Positions 1-26,279 of a stretch of 64,000 bases of DNA are shown here, piece after piece. How positions within the stretch are numbered: the first letter of the stretch is position 1; every line of letters starts with the position of its first letter. The DNA comes from Cacajao melanocephalus (Eukaryota > Chordata > Mammalia > Primates > Pitheciidae): positions 169,139 to 233,138 of the forward strand of contig CAUYLG010039425.1 in assembly GCA_963573385.1 (NCBI GenBank). Direction: 5' to 3'. A program made the position numbers and the translations under genes. The notes below the pieces were generated by a model. It had not been told where the DNA came from. It searched no databases and saw nothing but the letters and a program-made list of their open reading frames with translations.

Positions 1-825
1 CCTTTCCCTTTAAAAAGAGAGAGAAATTAAAAATGGAAGTGATCCTTTGGAGGGGAGCGGGCTCCTTATCCCTGAAGGGACACCCATAGGGGATGAACAA
101 GTGCCTGTTGGTTGTGCTTCACAGAAGATCCTACATTAGTGAGAGGCCAGAATTGATAACCTCTAGACCTTTACAACAAAACAGATTCTAAAGATGAGAT
201 TCTACCGATTCATACCCAGTTCAGCTCATTAAAGCACCCAAGTTGGCTTGTAAGCACTTTAGGTATAAAATCATAGTGCCTGGAAGATCATCTAACCCAA
301 CCCTGAGAGGAAGACCAAGGGTCAGAGAGAGGAGGGAACCTACCTGAGGGCACCTGAAGGCCAGCATCAGGGCCTCAGCCTCCCATCCCTTGAGCCCTTT
401 GAAGATGGCACTTCCATAAGAACCCTTTGCTGTGTGTGTCAAAGAGCATCTGCCAGCCCTTACATTACACACATTATGTATCTGCTCGTCTGTCTTCCCT
501 AACAAGACGTGAACTCCATGAAAGCAGGACTTGGACTTCTTCACTGGTATTTACCCTACGCCTAGATCATTCCCTGTGCTCAACAAATATTTGTCAAAGG
601 AGGGAGGCCTCACCAGCATACGAGGGGTCTTTCCCACCATCCAGGGGGTTTCCACGCCTCCTGTCTCTCTACTCCTCGCCATGCCCATGGCCCCTGGCCC
701 AGCCCTGTGCCTCATTGTCATCTCCACCATTGAGGCAGCCTCCTTATCTCTGTCCCCGCAACAATCCATAATGCCATAAGCACGCTTTTTTTTTTAACAC
801 CAGAATTACTTCCCATTAAAATCCT

Positions 826-2059
826 TCTGGATATCTGGGAGAAAATATTTGCGAAATACATATCTGATAAAGGACTTATGCCTAGAATAGCTACAGAACT
901 CAAAGCTGAATATAAGAAACCAAGCAGCCTATTTGTTTAAAATGTGCAAAAGATTTGAAAACACTTCACCAAAAGAAGACATCAGAGGACGCGTATGAAA
1001 AGATCCTCAACATCTTGTCACTAGAGAAATGCAAATTCAAACCATAAAGAAATATACTATTAGAATGGCTAAAATTAGAAAAGAAAAAACCCTGACAATA
1101 CCAAGTGCTAACAAGGATGCAGAACCATTAGACCCCTCATACATTGCTGATGGGAGTACAAAATGGGCCAGCCATTTCAAGATAGGTCAGCAGCTTCTTA
1201 TAAAGTTATATACATACCCACCCAATGACCTAGAAATCCTACTCCTAGATATTTACAGGAGAGACATAAATACATATGTCTACATGAAGACCTGTATGTA
1301 ATTGTTTATAGCAGCTTAATTAAAAATTCCCCAAACTGGAAGCAATCCAAATGTCCCTCAACTTGAGAATGGATAAACAATCCGTGTCACAACCTTACAA
1401 TGCAGTCCAACTCAGTGTTAAAAACGAACGAACTACAGATATGCACAACAGCATGGCTGAATCTCAAGAGCACCATGTAACATAAAAGAAAAAGATACGA
1501 AATTCTACACACAGATGACTCCACTTATATGACATTCTGGAAAAGCCATAACTCTAGGGATGGTAAAGTTGCCAGGGGGCAGTGGAAGGAGTGGACTGAC
1601 TACAGATAGCACAATGGGGGTTAAGAATATTCTAGATCTTGCCTGTGGTGATATGCATGACAACTACATGCATTTGTCATAGAATTGGGCTGGGCATGGT
1701 GGCTCATGCCTGTAATTCCAGCACCCTGGGTGGCTGAGGCGGGTGGATTGCTTGAGCCCGGGTGCTCAAGACCAGCCTGGGCAGAATGGCAGAAGCACTT
1801 CTCTACAAAAAATTTAAAAATTAGCTGGGCGTGGTGGTGCACACCTGTAGTCTCAGTACTTGGGGGGCTGAGGTGGGAGGATTGCTTGAGCCCAGAAGGT
1901 GGAAGCTGCTGTGAGCTGTGTTCACACCACTGTGCTCTAGCTTGGGTGATAGAGTGTTCACCCTATCTCAAAAACCAACAACAAAACCTCATAGAATTGT
2001 ATACCTGAAGAGAATGAATTTTACTGCACGTGAGTTGTACTATAATAAATTCAACTTTA
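826..2059 (+). mobile_element. L1 ORF2 3' end / 3' UTR fragment, degenerate (L1M-like)
   Basis: Contains diverged L1 hallmarks: gagaaaatatttgcgaaat, ttcaccaaaagaagacatca, tagagaaatgcaaattcaaa, cattgctgatgggagtacaa and tatagcagcttaatt. There are many stops and no functional ORF. It is interrupted by the Alu at 1688-1988. Confidence 0.85.
1688..1988 (+). mobile_element. Alu (old J-like) with target-site duplication
   Basis: Full dimeric Alu from ggctgggcatggtggctca to an A/C-rich tail. It is flanked by the 11-bp duplication tcatagaattg at 1677-1687 and 1989-1999, and is inserted into an L1 fragment. Confidence 0.95.
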
Positions 2060-2372
2060 GGCCATGAGCAGTGGCTCATGACTGTAATCCCAACACTTTG
2101 AGAGACTGAGGAGGGTGGATCACCTGAGGTCAAGAGTTTGAGACCAGCCTGGCCAACATGGTGAAAACTCATCTCTACTAAAAAAATACGAAATTAGCTG
2201 GGCGTGGTGCTGCATGCCTGTAATCCCAGCTACTAGGGAAGCTGAGGCAGGAGAATCACTCGAACCCAGGAGGCAGAGGTTGCAGTGAACCTAGATCATG
2301 CCATTGCACTCCAGGCTGGGCAACAGAGAAAAAATACAAAAACAAACAAAAAACTCCATCTCAAAAAAATAT
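2060..2372 (+). mobile_element. Alu
   Basis: Sense Alu starting ggccatgagcagtggctcat, with an A-rich tail. It lies directly after the end of the L1 fragment. Confidence 0.93.
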
Positions 2373-2785
2373 ACACATAAATAAATTGAACTTTTAAAGA
2401 ATCCTGTGGCTTCTCACATTCAGGACAAAGTCCAAGCAGCTGAGCTATGCATTCCAGGCCTCTAAGGACTGACCAAACCACCTCTCCTGCCTTATTCTCC
2501 ACTATTCCCCTCTACACCCCCAACACATCGTTCAAAATGGGCCATTCAGTGTTTCCCAGATATGTCCTGAACTTTTTGCTTCCTTTGCTTCGATCATGCT
2601 CTTCCTTCTGTCCTATTTTTTTTCTCCTCCCTGCAAGAAGAAAACCCTTGAGGAAAGAACATAGCTTGGAGCCAGCTGGACCAGAGATCCAACCCTATTC
2701 TGAGACTGTACTAGACAGGCAGCAAAAATGGCCCAGGCCTCCACAGCTCCTTGCACTGGAGCCCTTTCCAATGTAACTTCGCAGC

Positions 2786-3141
2786 CTCTCCCATCACGAG
2801 GCAGAGTCCACTTCCCCTCCCCTTGAATCTGGGCTGGCCATGGAACTTGCTTTGGCCAACAGAATGTGGTAGAAATAATGGTGTGGCATTCTAAGCCTGG
2901 GCTGCAAAAAGCCTTGCACACTTCCTCTCTCAAACCCCAGCCTGTTCCATGGGCGCAAGCCTGGGCTACCCTGCTGAAGGCCGGAGTCCATGTGGAAGAC
3001 AGTCTAGTTGTTCCATCCAAGACCATCCCAGACCAGCCAGCCTCCAGCCAACCCATAGACTCATGAACAATAACAAACGGCTATTGTTTTAAGCCACTGA
3101 GTTTTTGGGTGGTTTGTCATGTAGCAATAGCTAACTGCCAC
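2786..3141 (+). mobile_element. MLT1-type LTR (ERVL-MaLR)
   Basis: Contains tttggccaacagaatgtggt, agactcatgaacaataacaa, tattgttttaagccactgag and gtagcaatagctaactg, the 3' half of an MLT1 LTR. It is a non-coding remnant. Confidence 0.75.
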
Positions 3142-3246
3142 AGTCAGTAACTCATTGTGGCCCTGGGAAAGTTACTCAGTGTCTTCGTCTAGACAATAAA
3201 GGCAATACTACATACCTCACAGGGCTCTGTGATGCCCATGAAAGAT

Positions 3247-3546
<300 letters not shown>

Positions 3547-4286
3547 TGAGAGATGATGTTTATATGGACCTGAGTATAGTGCCTGGCACACAGTCAACCT
3601 CTGATTAACAGTCATTATTGCCTTTCTAAGCCCAACTCTTATCCAGCTTTTGAGAACCAGATCAAATGCCACTTCTTCCAAGCAGCCCTCCCTGCTTGGA
3701 AGGCTCCAAATTCAATGTAATACTTACCCCCTCTGAACTCCTACAGTACTTCCCCTCTCCCCGTCCAATACACTCTATCCTCAACTAGAAGCAATTTGGA
3801 AAAACAGCCATAGCCTTAAACATAGGTGTCCAGTACAGATGTATACTCAAAGCCAGAAAAAGATGAAATGATCTGTTTAGGATAGGGACAGAAAGTCTGT
3901 TCTCCTGCCTCCCAGGCCTCTGCTCCATCTAACAGTTACACACAGCCCCCTTCAAGGGTGATCTCAGCAGACTTCCTTGCACGTTCTTGGCGCTCAATAA
4001 ATGTATCCTGAATTGAATCAGCTAAATTGGGGCTGGCATTTTCTGCCTTGAGGGCAATGAAAACATGAAGGAGGGTTCGGGAGTATCCCAAAGACTGGGG
4101 GCCACTACTCCCCAGCCAGTGGGCAGGTACCTGGAATGGTAACCGTCCCACCACTGGGCAGTAGAGTCTTTCACCATGAACAAGATGCGCCTCACCCCTC
4201 CCACAGGCCAGCAGTGCCCTGCTGTCAAATTTTTAGACAGGTCTATTAAGAATTCTCATTATTACTACAGGATTTTGTTACCGTTA

Positions 4287-4594
<308 letters not shown>

Positions 4595-4737
4595 AGTTCA
4601 TGGTTATTATTTCTTCATGGATTTTATTGTTTATCATGATTAAATACTCATCTATGTTCCACTTACTATTTTTGCCTTGAATTCTATTTTGCTTAGTGTT
4701 TGTATATTACTACTCTTTCTTTTCATTGTTGGTTACA

Positions 4738-4798
4738 TATATATGGCCAGGAGCCCATATATATAATAGCCAGATTTTTATACATATATATATATATA

Positions 4799-4812
<14 letters not shown>
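4738..4812 (+). repeat. AT-rich simple repeat
   Basis: acatatatatgg, ccatatatataatagcc and acatatatatatatatattt directly before the T-tail of the antisense Alu at 4799. Confidence 0.8.
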
Positions 4813-5100
<288 letters not shown>

Positions 5101-5921
5101 ATGTCTTCCCCTTTCTTAAGCTCTCCATGTTAATTCATTTTTCATTTGACTGTAGCATATCCTCCAGTAATATTTTCAGAAAACATGCATTTAGTACACA
5201 TCCCAATACTTATGCATCTCTCATTTGCTTTGCACATGAATGATTGGTTAGCTACATAGAGGACTCTACATTGTCCCAATTATTTTCCTTGAGAATTCTA
5301 TAAACGGTGTCTTCTATCATTTATGTTTCAGAAGAGAAGTATGAAATATGCCTGTCTTTGATTAAGATTGCAGGTTGCAATCTAAATCAAAATCTTACGG
5401 ATTGCAAGATTTTTATTTTGCCTTTTAAAACCCAGAAATTTCACCACACTTTTCGTGGACTGAATGGGTACCTTAACCTCTCTCCCTCCTGAAACCTCAC
5501 TAAAACAAAGGAATAAAAATGATAAGGCATATACCCACAAGGGCAAGAAGAATAGAAGAAGCAACAGGAAGAAAAAATATTTTGGAAGTTGAAAAGCAGA
5601 TGGAAGAATGGTAACTAACCTCATAGACCCAAGAAAGCTAACCCCCATATCAGTAGAGGACAAAGCTAAGAATCCCCCAACTCCAAAAGACTAAGGAATT
5701 GGCAGCACCAGGTACCTCTGGAAGTGGGAATGAAGGTGAAACCGAAAACAGGGTTTGAATATCAGTTTGAAAGTCTGTATCTCAGTTTCTCTCCCCCACT
5801 GACTGCAGCCAGATGAGTGCCCTTCATTTAGCCTGGAGATTTATTCTCCGGAGACAGATTGCTGTTCAGGATGGCACCAGGCGTAGCTGAAATCATGAGT
5901 ACCATGTTTAAAACAGAGAAT

Positions 5922-6028
5922 TGAGCTGGGCATGGTGGCTCATGCCTATAATCCCAGCACTTTGGGTGGCCGAGGAATGTGGATCACCTTAGGTCAGGAG
6001 TTTGAGACAATCCTGTCCAACATGGTGT
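5922..6028 (+). mobile_element. Alu fragment (left monomer part)
   Basis: Sense Alu 5' part ending at ccaacatggtg without a right arm or A-tail. Confidence 0.85.
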
Positions 6029-6045
6029 ACTCTCTCTTAGAATCC

Positions 6046-6358
<313 letters not shown>

Positions 6359-7937
6359 CGGAATTAAATAGAACTTTAATTACTAAATATTGAGAACTCT
6401 AGCCTCTTCCCTTCCACTTAGATTCTAGAGCTTGGACAGCCAAGCTTACATCCCCCAGAGAAGCTCGCTCTGGCCAAGGCCAAGAAGAAAACTCTGACAA
6501 TAGTGACATTGGCAGTTCACCCAGTGACAACGCCCTGCTTGATCATACTGTGGTAGTCCATAATCAATAAGTGCCCCTGAGCCTTCAGAAGCGTTTACAG
6601 CTGGACAAGGGTGCACAGGCATCAGCAGACATTTGAGGGAAAACCTCTGATGTGGAAGACTGAGGCCAAAAGGAACATGCAGAAAAACAAGATTTGGAAA
6701 AAAATGGGAACGATGCCAAACAAATACTCTTAATGTCTTCAAAAGGAAAACATTAATCTTTAATCCTTTGAAGATATTTGTCTTAATATCTTCAAAAGAT
6801 GAGGAAGTGCTGCCTCCATGAAACTAGAGCATATTTGTTATCAAAGGAACATTCAGAAAACAAAAAGTAACTCTTAAAAATTAAAAATATAAATGCAGAA
6901 ATGAAATTTTCATTGCGGGAATGGCAGACTATTTCTGGTCACCTGAAAACAATCAGCAGCTCAGATGCGCTCAGCACAGAACCAAGCACAGGGCAGGTTT
7001 TTCAAATGAATCAGTCAATGAAAGAGCGCATAAAGAAATCCCTCACACCTGTTATCTGTCCTCTGTGCCCTTGGCATAATTCTTCTGAGCCAGGAGCCCA
7101 AGGAGCACAAGGGCTTTGTGGACAGTGCTAAAATTGAACCTAAGAGAGAATCATGCCCCAGCCTAAATGTCTGACACCCACGGGGACTTGCTGGTTGGCT
7201 TCAGTTTGGCAGCCTTGATAAGCATTAATTAAGCCTCACCAGGTCCCTGTAGGGCATAAATTCTTCCCTTTTTACAGATGGGAGAATTGAGGGCTGGAAG
7301 ACAAAGGGTAACTCTTGGCTGGAGATGGTTCTAAAAGGGGAACTCATATTCTGTGTAGTTTATCTCAAGAGCTCTTGTCCTCTATTTGTACTATTTTTCT
7401 GATTATAAAACAATATATGCTTATTTTGAAAACCTCAAACATTTCAACAAGGTAGAATATGAACGACTCTGGTAACCCTGCCCTCCAGGCGTAATCATGG
7501 TCCACAGTGTGGTGCTTAGGCCTCCATTTTATGTTTTTTACCCGTATGTCAATGCATTTTAAAGTGGGATCATTATTCTTCTACCTTAAAAAGTATTTAT
7601 ATGTATCTTACTCTTTCAGATGATGCTTATAATCAATTTATCCAGTTGCTCCCAAGCCCCCATCAACTGCTTTAGGATTTGTCTTAAGATGTGTACATCA
7701 CTGAGAAGATTTAATATTTTTCTAATATCATGTCTTTTCATCCAGTTTTTCAGGCATTCTTTAACATCTGTTAGCAAAGATTTCTATTTTTCTTCATTTA
7801 TGCCTTAAATATACCATATTAAGTTTATCCCAAATGCATTTTATCATTTGTGTTGCTGATAAAAATGGGATCTTAGTAAAAAGACTCCTCAAAAATAAAA
7901 TTAAAATTAAAAAAATAATAATAAAGAATGGGATCTT

Positions 7938-8213
7938 GGCCAGGCACAGTGGCTCACCTGTAATCCCAACATTCTGGGAGCCCAAGGCAGGAGGATCACT
8001 TGAGCCCAGGAGTTTGAGTCCAGCCCGGGCAACACAGTGACACCCCGTCTCTCTATAAAAAGTAGAAAAATTAGCCAGGCATGGTGGCACATGTCTGTAG
8101 CCGCAGCTACTCAGGAGGCTGAGGCAGGATGGTCTACTGAGCCTGGGAGCTAAAGGCTACTGTGAGCCATGATCGCACCACTGCACTCCAGCCCTGGGTG
8201 GCAGTCTAAAAAA
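7938..8213 (+). mobile_element. Alu
   Basis: Sense Alu starting ggccaggcacagtggctcac, with a short A-rich tail. Confidence 0.93.
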
Positions 8214-9249
8214 AAGGAATGGGATCCTTTTTTGCCTCAATTATTTTGCCATTTGTTATGGCTACAGTATAAGAGGAAAATATTCATTTATACACTTTGT
8301 TGCCTGTCTTTGCCTTCCCAGCATTACAGTTTTAAAATTAACTCTCTTGGATTTTTTTAGTAAACACAGATATTATTATAAATTGTAATAATATTGCTCT
8401 TCCTTACCAACATTTTATATTTCTTATTTTTCCTATCTTATTACTTTTGCTAGAACCTCCAACACAATGTTAAATAGTGCCAGTGACACAAGCATCTTGT
8501 TCTTGACTTCATTGAGAAACTTCTAGTTACTCAATGTTTTTTGCGCTTCTCTTTCAAAGCCCTCATCTTCCTCAAGCCTCAAAGGACCTGCTATTTCTCC
8601 CTTGGTCTCTATATCAAAATCTCCAACTTACTAGAGGCTTTTGCTTGGGTCTTTGGCAACAGAGGGTGATTTAAATCATTGTAGTTTCTCTGTCTGGATG
8701 TTGTGCATTTTAAGCCTCTATAAAGAACTTTTTCCTTGTATAAATAAGTAAAACAATTCTGCCAAGGCAGGAGCAGCTGCTAAGGGAAAAGGAAGCGAAC
8801 ACGTGCAACATGCCTCCAAAACAGCATCCACAGGGGCAGGGGGCAGCGTACATCCACCTGCGTCATTCGTTCATCCTCATAATGGACTCTGAAGGTGACT
8901 ATTAGTTTACCCTCATTTTTCAGATGAGGGAAGTCTTCGAGTAATCTGTCCCAGGTTACACAGCTAAGTGGCAGACATGGAATTCTAAGCTGGGATTACA
9001 AAAGAAATCCTATAATTCTCACTGGCCTGAGTGCTGGATGTGTTAACAGTGGTGAAAGAGAACACTGAACACAGGAGAAAGACAGACGTCCAGCGGGAGA
9101 ACACTGAGGGTCCTGTGGGGATGGGCACCCTTCCCTTCCTTAGAGTCTTTTGCTAAGCAAACAGCATATAGACTGGACTTCTTCGCAAAAGAGTGCCTGG
9201 GAGGAGTGGCCCTGCAGGAGTCTGGGCATGGCACTTGCCCTAGCACCCC

Positions 9250-9798
9250 CTGAAAAAGAATTCAAAATAATGATATTAAAGAAAAGCAGTGAGATACAAG
9301 AGAAAACGGATAAACAATATAAAGAAGTCAGGAAAACAATTCATTATATAAATGAGATTCAACAAAAAGATATCACTAAAAAAGAACCAAACAGAAATCC
9401 TAGAACTGAATAATTCAATACAGGAAATTAAAAATACAATCAAAAACTTCAACAATACACTACATCAAGCAGAAGAAAGAAATTTTGAACTTGAAGACAG
9501 GCATCTTGAAATAATCCAGTTAGACAGAAAAAAGAAGAAAAGAAATGTAAAAGATTAAGAAAGTATATGTGACAGAACACCATAATGCAATAAAATATCC
9601 TAAATTTGACAGTTCCAGAAGGAAAAGAGATTGGAAAAGATGTAGAAAACCTGCTTAATGAAATAATAGCTGAAAACATCTCAAGTCTTGCAAAAGATAT
9701 AGACATCCAGATACAGGAAGCTCACAGAATCCCAAATAGATACAACCAAAGGGGCCTTCTCCTGGATATGTTACAGTCAAACTGTCAAAAGTCACAGA
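9250..9798 (+). mobile_element. LINE-1/HAL1-like ORF1-region fragment
   Basis: A-rich coding-like DNA with interrupted frames: coiled-coil-like peptides rich in Lys, Glu, Asn and Ile (IQEIKNTIKNFNNTLHQAEE), then an EGKEIGKDVENLLNEIIAEN-like stretch typical of L1 ORF1. It is broken by stops and frameshifts. Confidence 0.7.
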
Positions 9799-9799
9799 C

Positions 9800-10059
9800 A
9801 GGTCAGGCATGCTGGCTCATGCCTATAATCCCAGCACTTTGGGAGGCTGAGGCAGGAGGACTGGTTGAGCTCAGGAGTTTAAGAACTACCTAGGCAATAC
9901 AGGGAGACCTCATCTCTACAGAAAATAAAAAGTAAAAAAAAAAAAATCTAGGCATGGTGGCACATGCTTTTGCTCCCAGCTACTTGGGAGGCTGTGGTGG
10001 GAAGATTGTTTGAACCTGGGAGGCAGAGGTTGCAGTGAACTCCGTCAAAAAAAAAAAAA
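9800..10059 (+). mobile_element. Alu (J-like, internally deleted right arm)
   Basis: Sense Alu lacking about 45 bp near its 3' end: it jumps from tgcagtgaact straight to ccgtcaaaa. It is followed by the 10060-10224 segment that also follows a different Alu at 18664. Confidence 0.9.
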
Positions 10060-10224
10060 GTTTTACAAACAAAAGCAAACTGCATGACCTGGGCACTGGC
10101 CATAGTACCTGAGACGGGTCCCTTGATCCCTCCCGTAGCTGATCAGGGGGAGGTCTAGGAGGCTCCAGGGGGCAGCCAGGTCAAAGGCCTTAGCTCAGTG
10201 GCTACCTGCCAGCTGGTCTCAAAG
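10060..10224 (+). repeat. Non-Alu segment duplicated at 18664 (copy A)
   Basis: Starts gttttacaaacaaaagcaaa and ends gctacctgccagctggtct. It follows an Alu poly-A and is followed by the purine tract. Confidence 0.9.
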
Positions 10225-10244
10225 AAATGGAAGGGAAGTCGGGG

Positions 10245-10586
10245 CGGGGGAGGGAACGGAGAAAGAGAGAAAGCAAAGAAGAGAGAAAGAGAGAGACAAA
10301 AGGAAGGAAGGAAGGAAGGAAGGAAGGAAGGAAGGAAGGAAGGAAGGAAGGAGGGAGGGAAGGAGGGAGGGAAAGAAGACAGGAAGGAAGAGGAGGGAAA
10401 GAAGAGAGAGAAAAAAAAGAAGAGAGAGAAAGAGAAAGGAAGGAAAGAAATAAAAGAAAAAAAGAAAAAAGAGAGAAAGGGAGAAAGGACGAAAGAGGGA
10501 AGAGGGAAGGGAGGGATGGAGAAAGAAAGGGAAGGAAGGAAGAAAGGAAGGAAGGAAGGAAAGAAGGAAGGAAGGAAGGAAGGATA
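10245..10586 (+). repeat. Purine-only tract with GGAA microsatellite
   Basis: About 340 nt of almost pure A/G on the plus strand. It includes about 12 consecutive GGAA units at 10302-10350 and further GGAA clusters at about 10526-10585. Low-complexity Lys/Glu/Arg/Gly ORFs across it are not genes. Confidence 0.95.
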
Positions 10587-10589
10587 GAA

Positions 10590-11240
10590 CCTACATATGA
10601 TTCAGCAATCCCACTACTGGGTATTTATCCAAAGGAAAGGAAATCAGTATATCAAAGGGATACCTGTACCCCTATGTTTATTGCAGCACTATTTACAATA
10701 GCCAAGACATAGAATCAACCTAAGCGTCCATCAACAGATGAATGGCTAAAGAGAATATAGTATATACACAATGAAGTACTAGTCAGCCATAAAAAAGAAC
10801 AAAAGCCTGTTATTTGCAGCAACATGGATGAAACTAGAGGTCATTATGTTAAGAGAAATAAGCCAGGCACAGAAAGACAATACTGCATGTTCTCATTCAT
10901 ATGTGGGAGCTAAAATAGTTGATTTCATGGAGATTGAGAAGGGTAGGGGGGTGTGGAAGGAAGAAAGGTTGGTTAGTGGATACAAACACAGTTAGACAGA
11001 AGGAAAAAGTCCTAGTGTTCAATACCACAATAGGACAACTACAGCTAACAGTCATTTATTGTATATTTCAAAGTAGAAAGAAGGTTTGAAATGTTCTTAA
11101 CACAAGTAAATGATAAATGTTTGTGGTGATGGATATTCTAAATACCCTAATTTAATCATTACACATTATATGCATGTATGAAAATATAACATGTACCCCA
11201 TAAGTATGTACAATTATTATGTATCAAAAAAGAAATAAGA
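10590..11240 (+). mobile_element. L1 3' end fragment
   Basis: Classic L1 sequence: cagcaatcccactactgggt, ttgcagcactatttacaata, agcaacatggatgaaact and ctcattcatatgtgggagct, followed by a 3' UTR to about 11240. It starts directly after the purine tract, so it is 5'-truncated. Confidence 0.9.
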
Positions 11241-11447
11241 AAGGGAGAGGAGTTATCTGGGGACAAGGGATGTTACCATGTTTTAGGGAAACAAAAGACA
11301 ATAGAGGGAGGCATACGCAGAGCTGAGAAGGTGAAAGCGCAAACTGCCGGCAGCAGGGAAAGCTGGGGAGACACCTGCCAACTCCTGCCACAAAACCTCA
11401 GAAAGACCTAGGAATGGGACACACAGGTATCTCAAGAAACAGTTGCG

Positions 11448-13299
<1,852 letters not shown>

Positions 13300-13582
13300 G
13301 GCTGGGCGTGGTGGCTCACGCCTGTAGTCCCAGCACTTTGGGAGGCCTAGGCAGGTAGATCACAAGGTCAAGAGATCAAGACCATTCTGGCCAAGATAGT
13401 GAAACCCCGTGCCTACTAAAAATACAAAAATTAGCCGGGCGTGGTGGCGCATGCCTGTAGTCCCAGCTACTCGGGAGGCTGAGAATTGCATGAACCCAGG
13501 AGGCGGAGGTTGCGGTAAGCCGAGATCATGCCATTGCTTTCCAGCCTGGCGACAGAGCGGACTCCGTCAAAAAAAAAGAAAA
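13300..13582 (+). mobile_element. Alu (Y-like)
   Basis: Sense Alu starting aggctgggcgtggtggctca, with well-preserved CpGs (ttagccgggcgtggtggcgc), suggesting a younger copy. Confidence 0.92.
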
Positions 13583-14272
13583 ATTACATTTAAAAGCTGG
13601 TTTCCCCTGAGAAATCTAGTCCTCAGAATCTGGTCCTCATGTCCTCACCATAATTTCCAAAAAAAACAAATGCTGGATTCTAAAGCGCATGTTTGTCAAC
13701 ATCGTACCATTTCTGAAATTGTTAATATATTGCAATTGATGGCCTCTTAGGTCAATAAAATAGGGCAGCAGCTTACATTTGCAGGCTGTTGTATAGTTTG
13801 CCACAGTATTTCACGCACCTTTTCCTTCTTAGGCTTCGCAATCTCCTGAAATGAGTTTTACCAACCCCATTATGAACACCAAGAAACAGATTCCACCTGG
13901 CGAAGCCACTGAGGGCCAACTGGACCGCGTGGGCTGTGGGCGGTGGATTTAGGGTTGATCAAATACCTTTTCCTTACCAAGTGTTTTCGATGGATTGTTT
14001 CAATGGTGGTCTCCTCCACCATCTGCTCTATTGACAGCTGAAGGAAACGAGGTTCTGCGTAGTTCAGCAACATGCCCCACCCCACACGTCCAGTAAGTGG
14101 CAGAGCCAGGATCTGAATGTGAACATCCCTCCACTGCCTTTGCTGTTTGGCTGGCATCAGGGGCCAAAGCTGTGTTCCCGTGGGAACCAAACATGGGGAA
14201 CCACCAGCCCACCCCAGAGTAAGACCCCCCCCAACCGCCCTCACCCCTTCTCCTGCAGCTCCAGTGCACTCA

Positions 14273-25708
<11,436 letters not shown>

Positions 25709-25738
25709 TCACCTCGGGCCTCCCCGGCAGCTTCTGCC

Positions 25739-25752
25739 GCCGCCACGGCAAC
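25739..25752 (-). promoter_or_regulatory. Candidate RFX X-box upstream of CIMAP2
   Basis: The minus-strand sequence GTTGCCGTGGCGGC matches 11 of 14 positions of the RFX X-box GTTGCCATGGCAAC, with a perfect first half-site. It lies about 90 nt upstream of the CIMAP2 ATG in a CpG-rich stretch. RFX factors are known to drive ciliary genes, which fits the STPGR protein. Functional binding is inference. Confidence 0.45.
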
Positions 25753-26178
25753 CGGGCCTTGTGATGCGCCTCAGAGCTGTGGGCCACGCCCTCGCCCACG
25801 CGGCCCCTCCCCACCGCACCAGCATGCACACGTAGACTGCTGATTTTTCACTTGCCCATGCACATTTCCAGGGTCCTTCCCTGGCCCCTGCAGATGTAAT
25901 GGCCCTTCTTATGTTTAATATGGATGCCGTCGAGTGGGGTCGTTTGTTGAGGAAGTGTTTCCGATTTCTGGCTTTGTCTCAGAGCCCTGCATGGAGCCTG
26001 CCTAGGCTCAGAAGGAACCTCTTAATGTTCACCTTGTGCTGATGGGAAACTGAGGCCCACAGAGAGGGCAGACTTGGGCAAAGGACATCCAGCTCCTTCT
26101 CTACTCCGGGAGTCAGGGGAGCAGAAGTGAGGGGGACGGGGCAAGGAAAGCCAGAGGTTGGAGGGCTGGGCAAGACTG

Positions 26179-26279
26179 CAGGGATAGCCAGGACTCAACC
26201 AGGCCCTAGACACCCCTGGCACCCACTCTGGGCAGACATCGTGCAGAGTGCCTGGGACCCAGATGTGGCCCCTGCCTTG
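26179..26279 (+). repeat. 101-bp direct repeat, copy 1
   Basis: Starts cagggatagccaggactcaa and ends ccagatgtggcccctgcc. It matches 27366-27466 with about five substitutions, all transitions. The flanks are unrelated. Confidence 0.92.

Noticed and set aside
10198..10712. Open frames of 129 and 161 codons in the purine tract
   Set aside because: They encode only Lys/Glu/Arg/Gly repeats from a GGAA/GAAA microsatellite and run on into L1 sequence; there is no gene signature.
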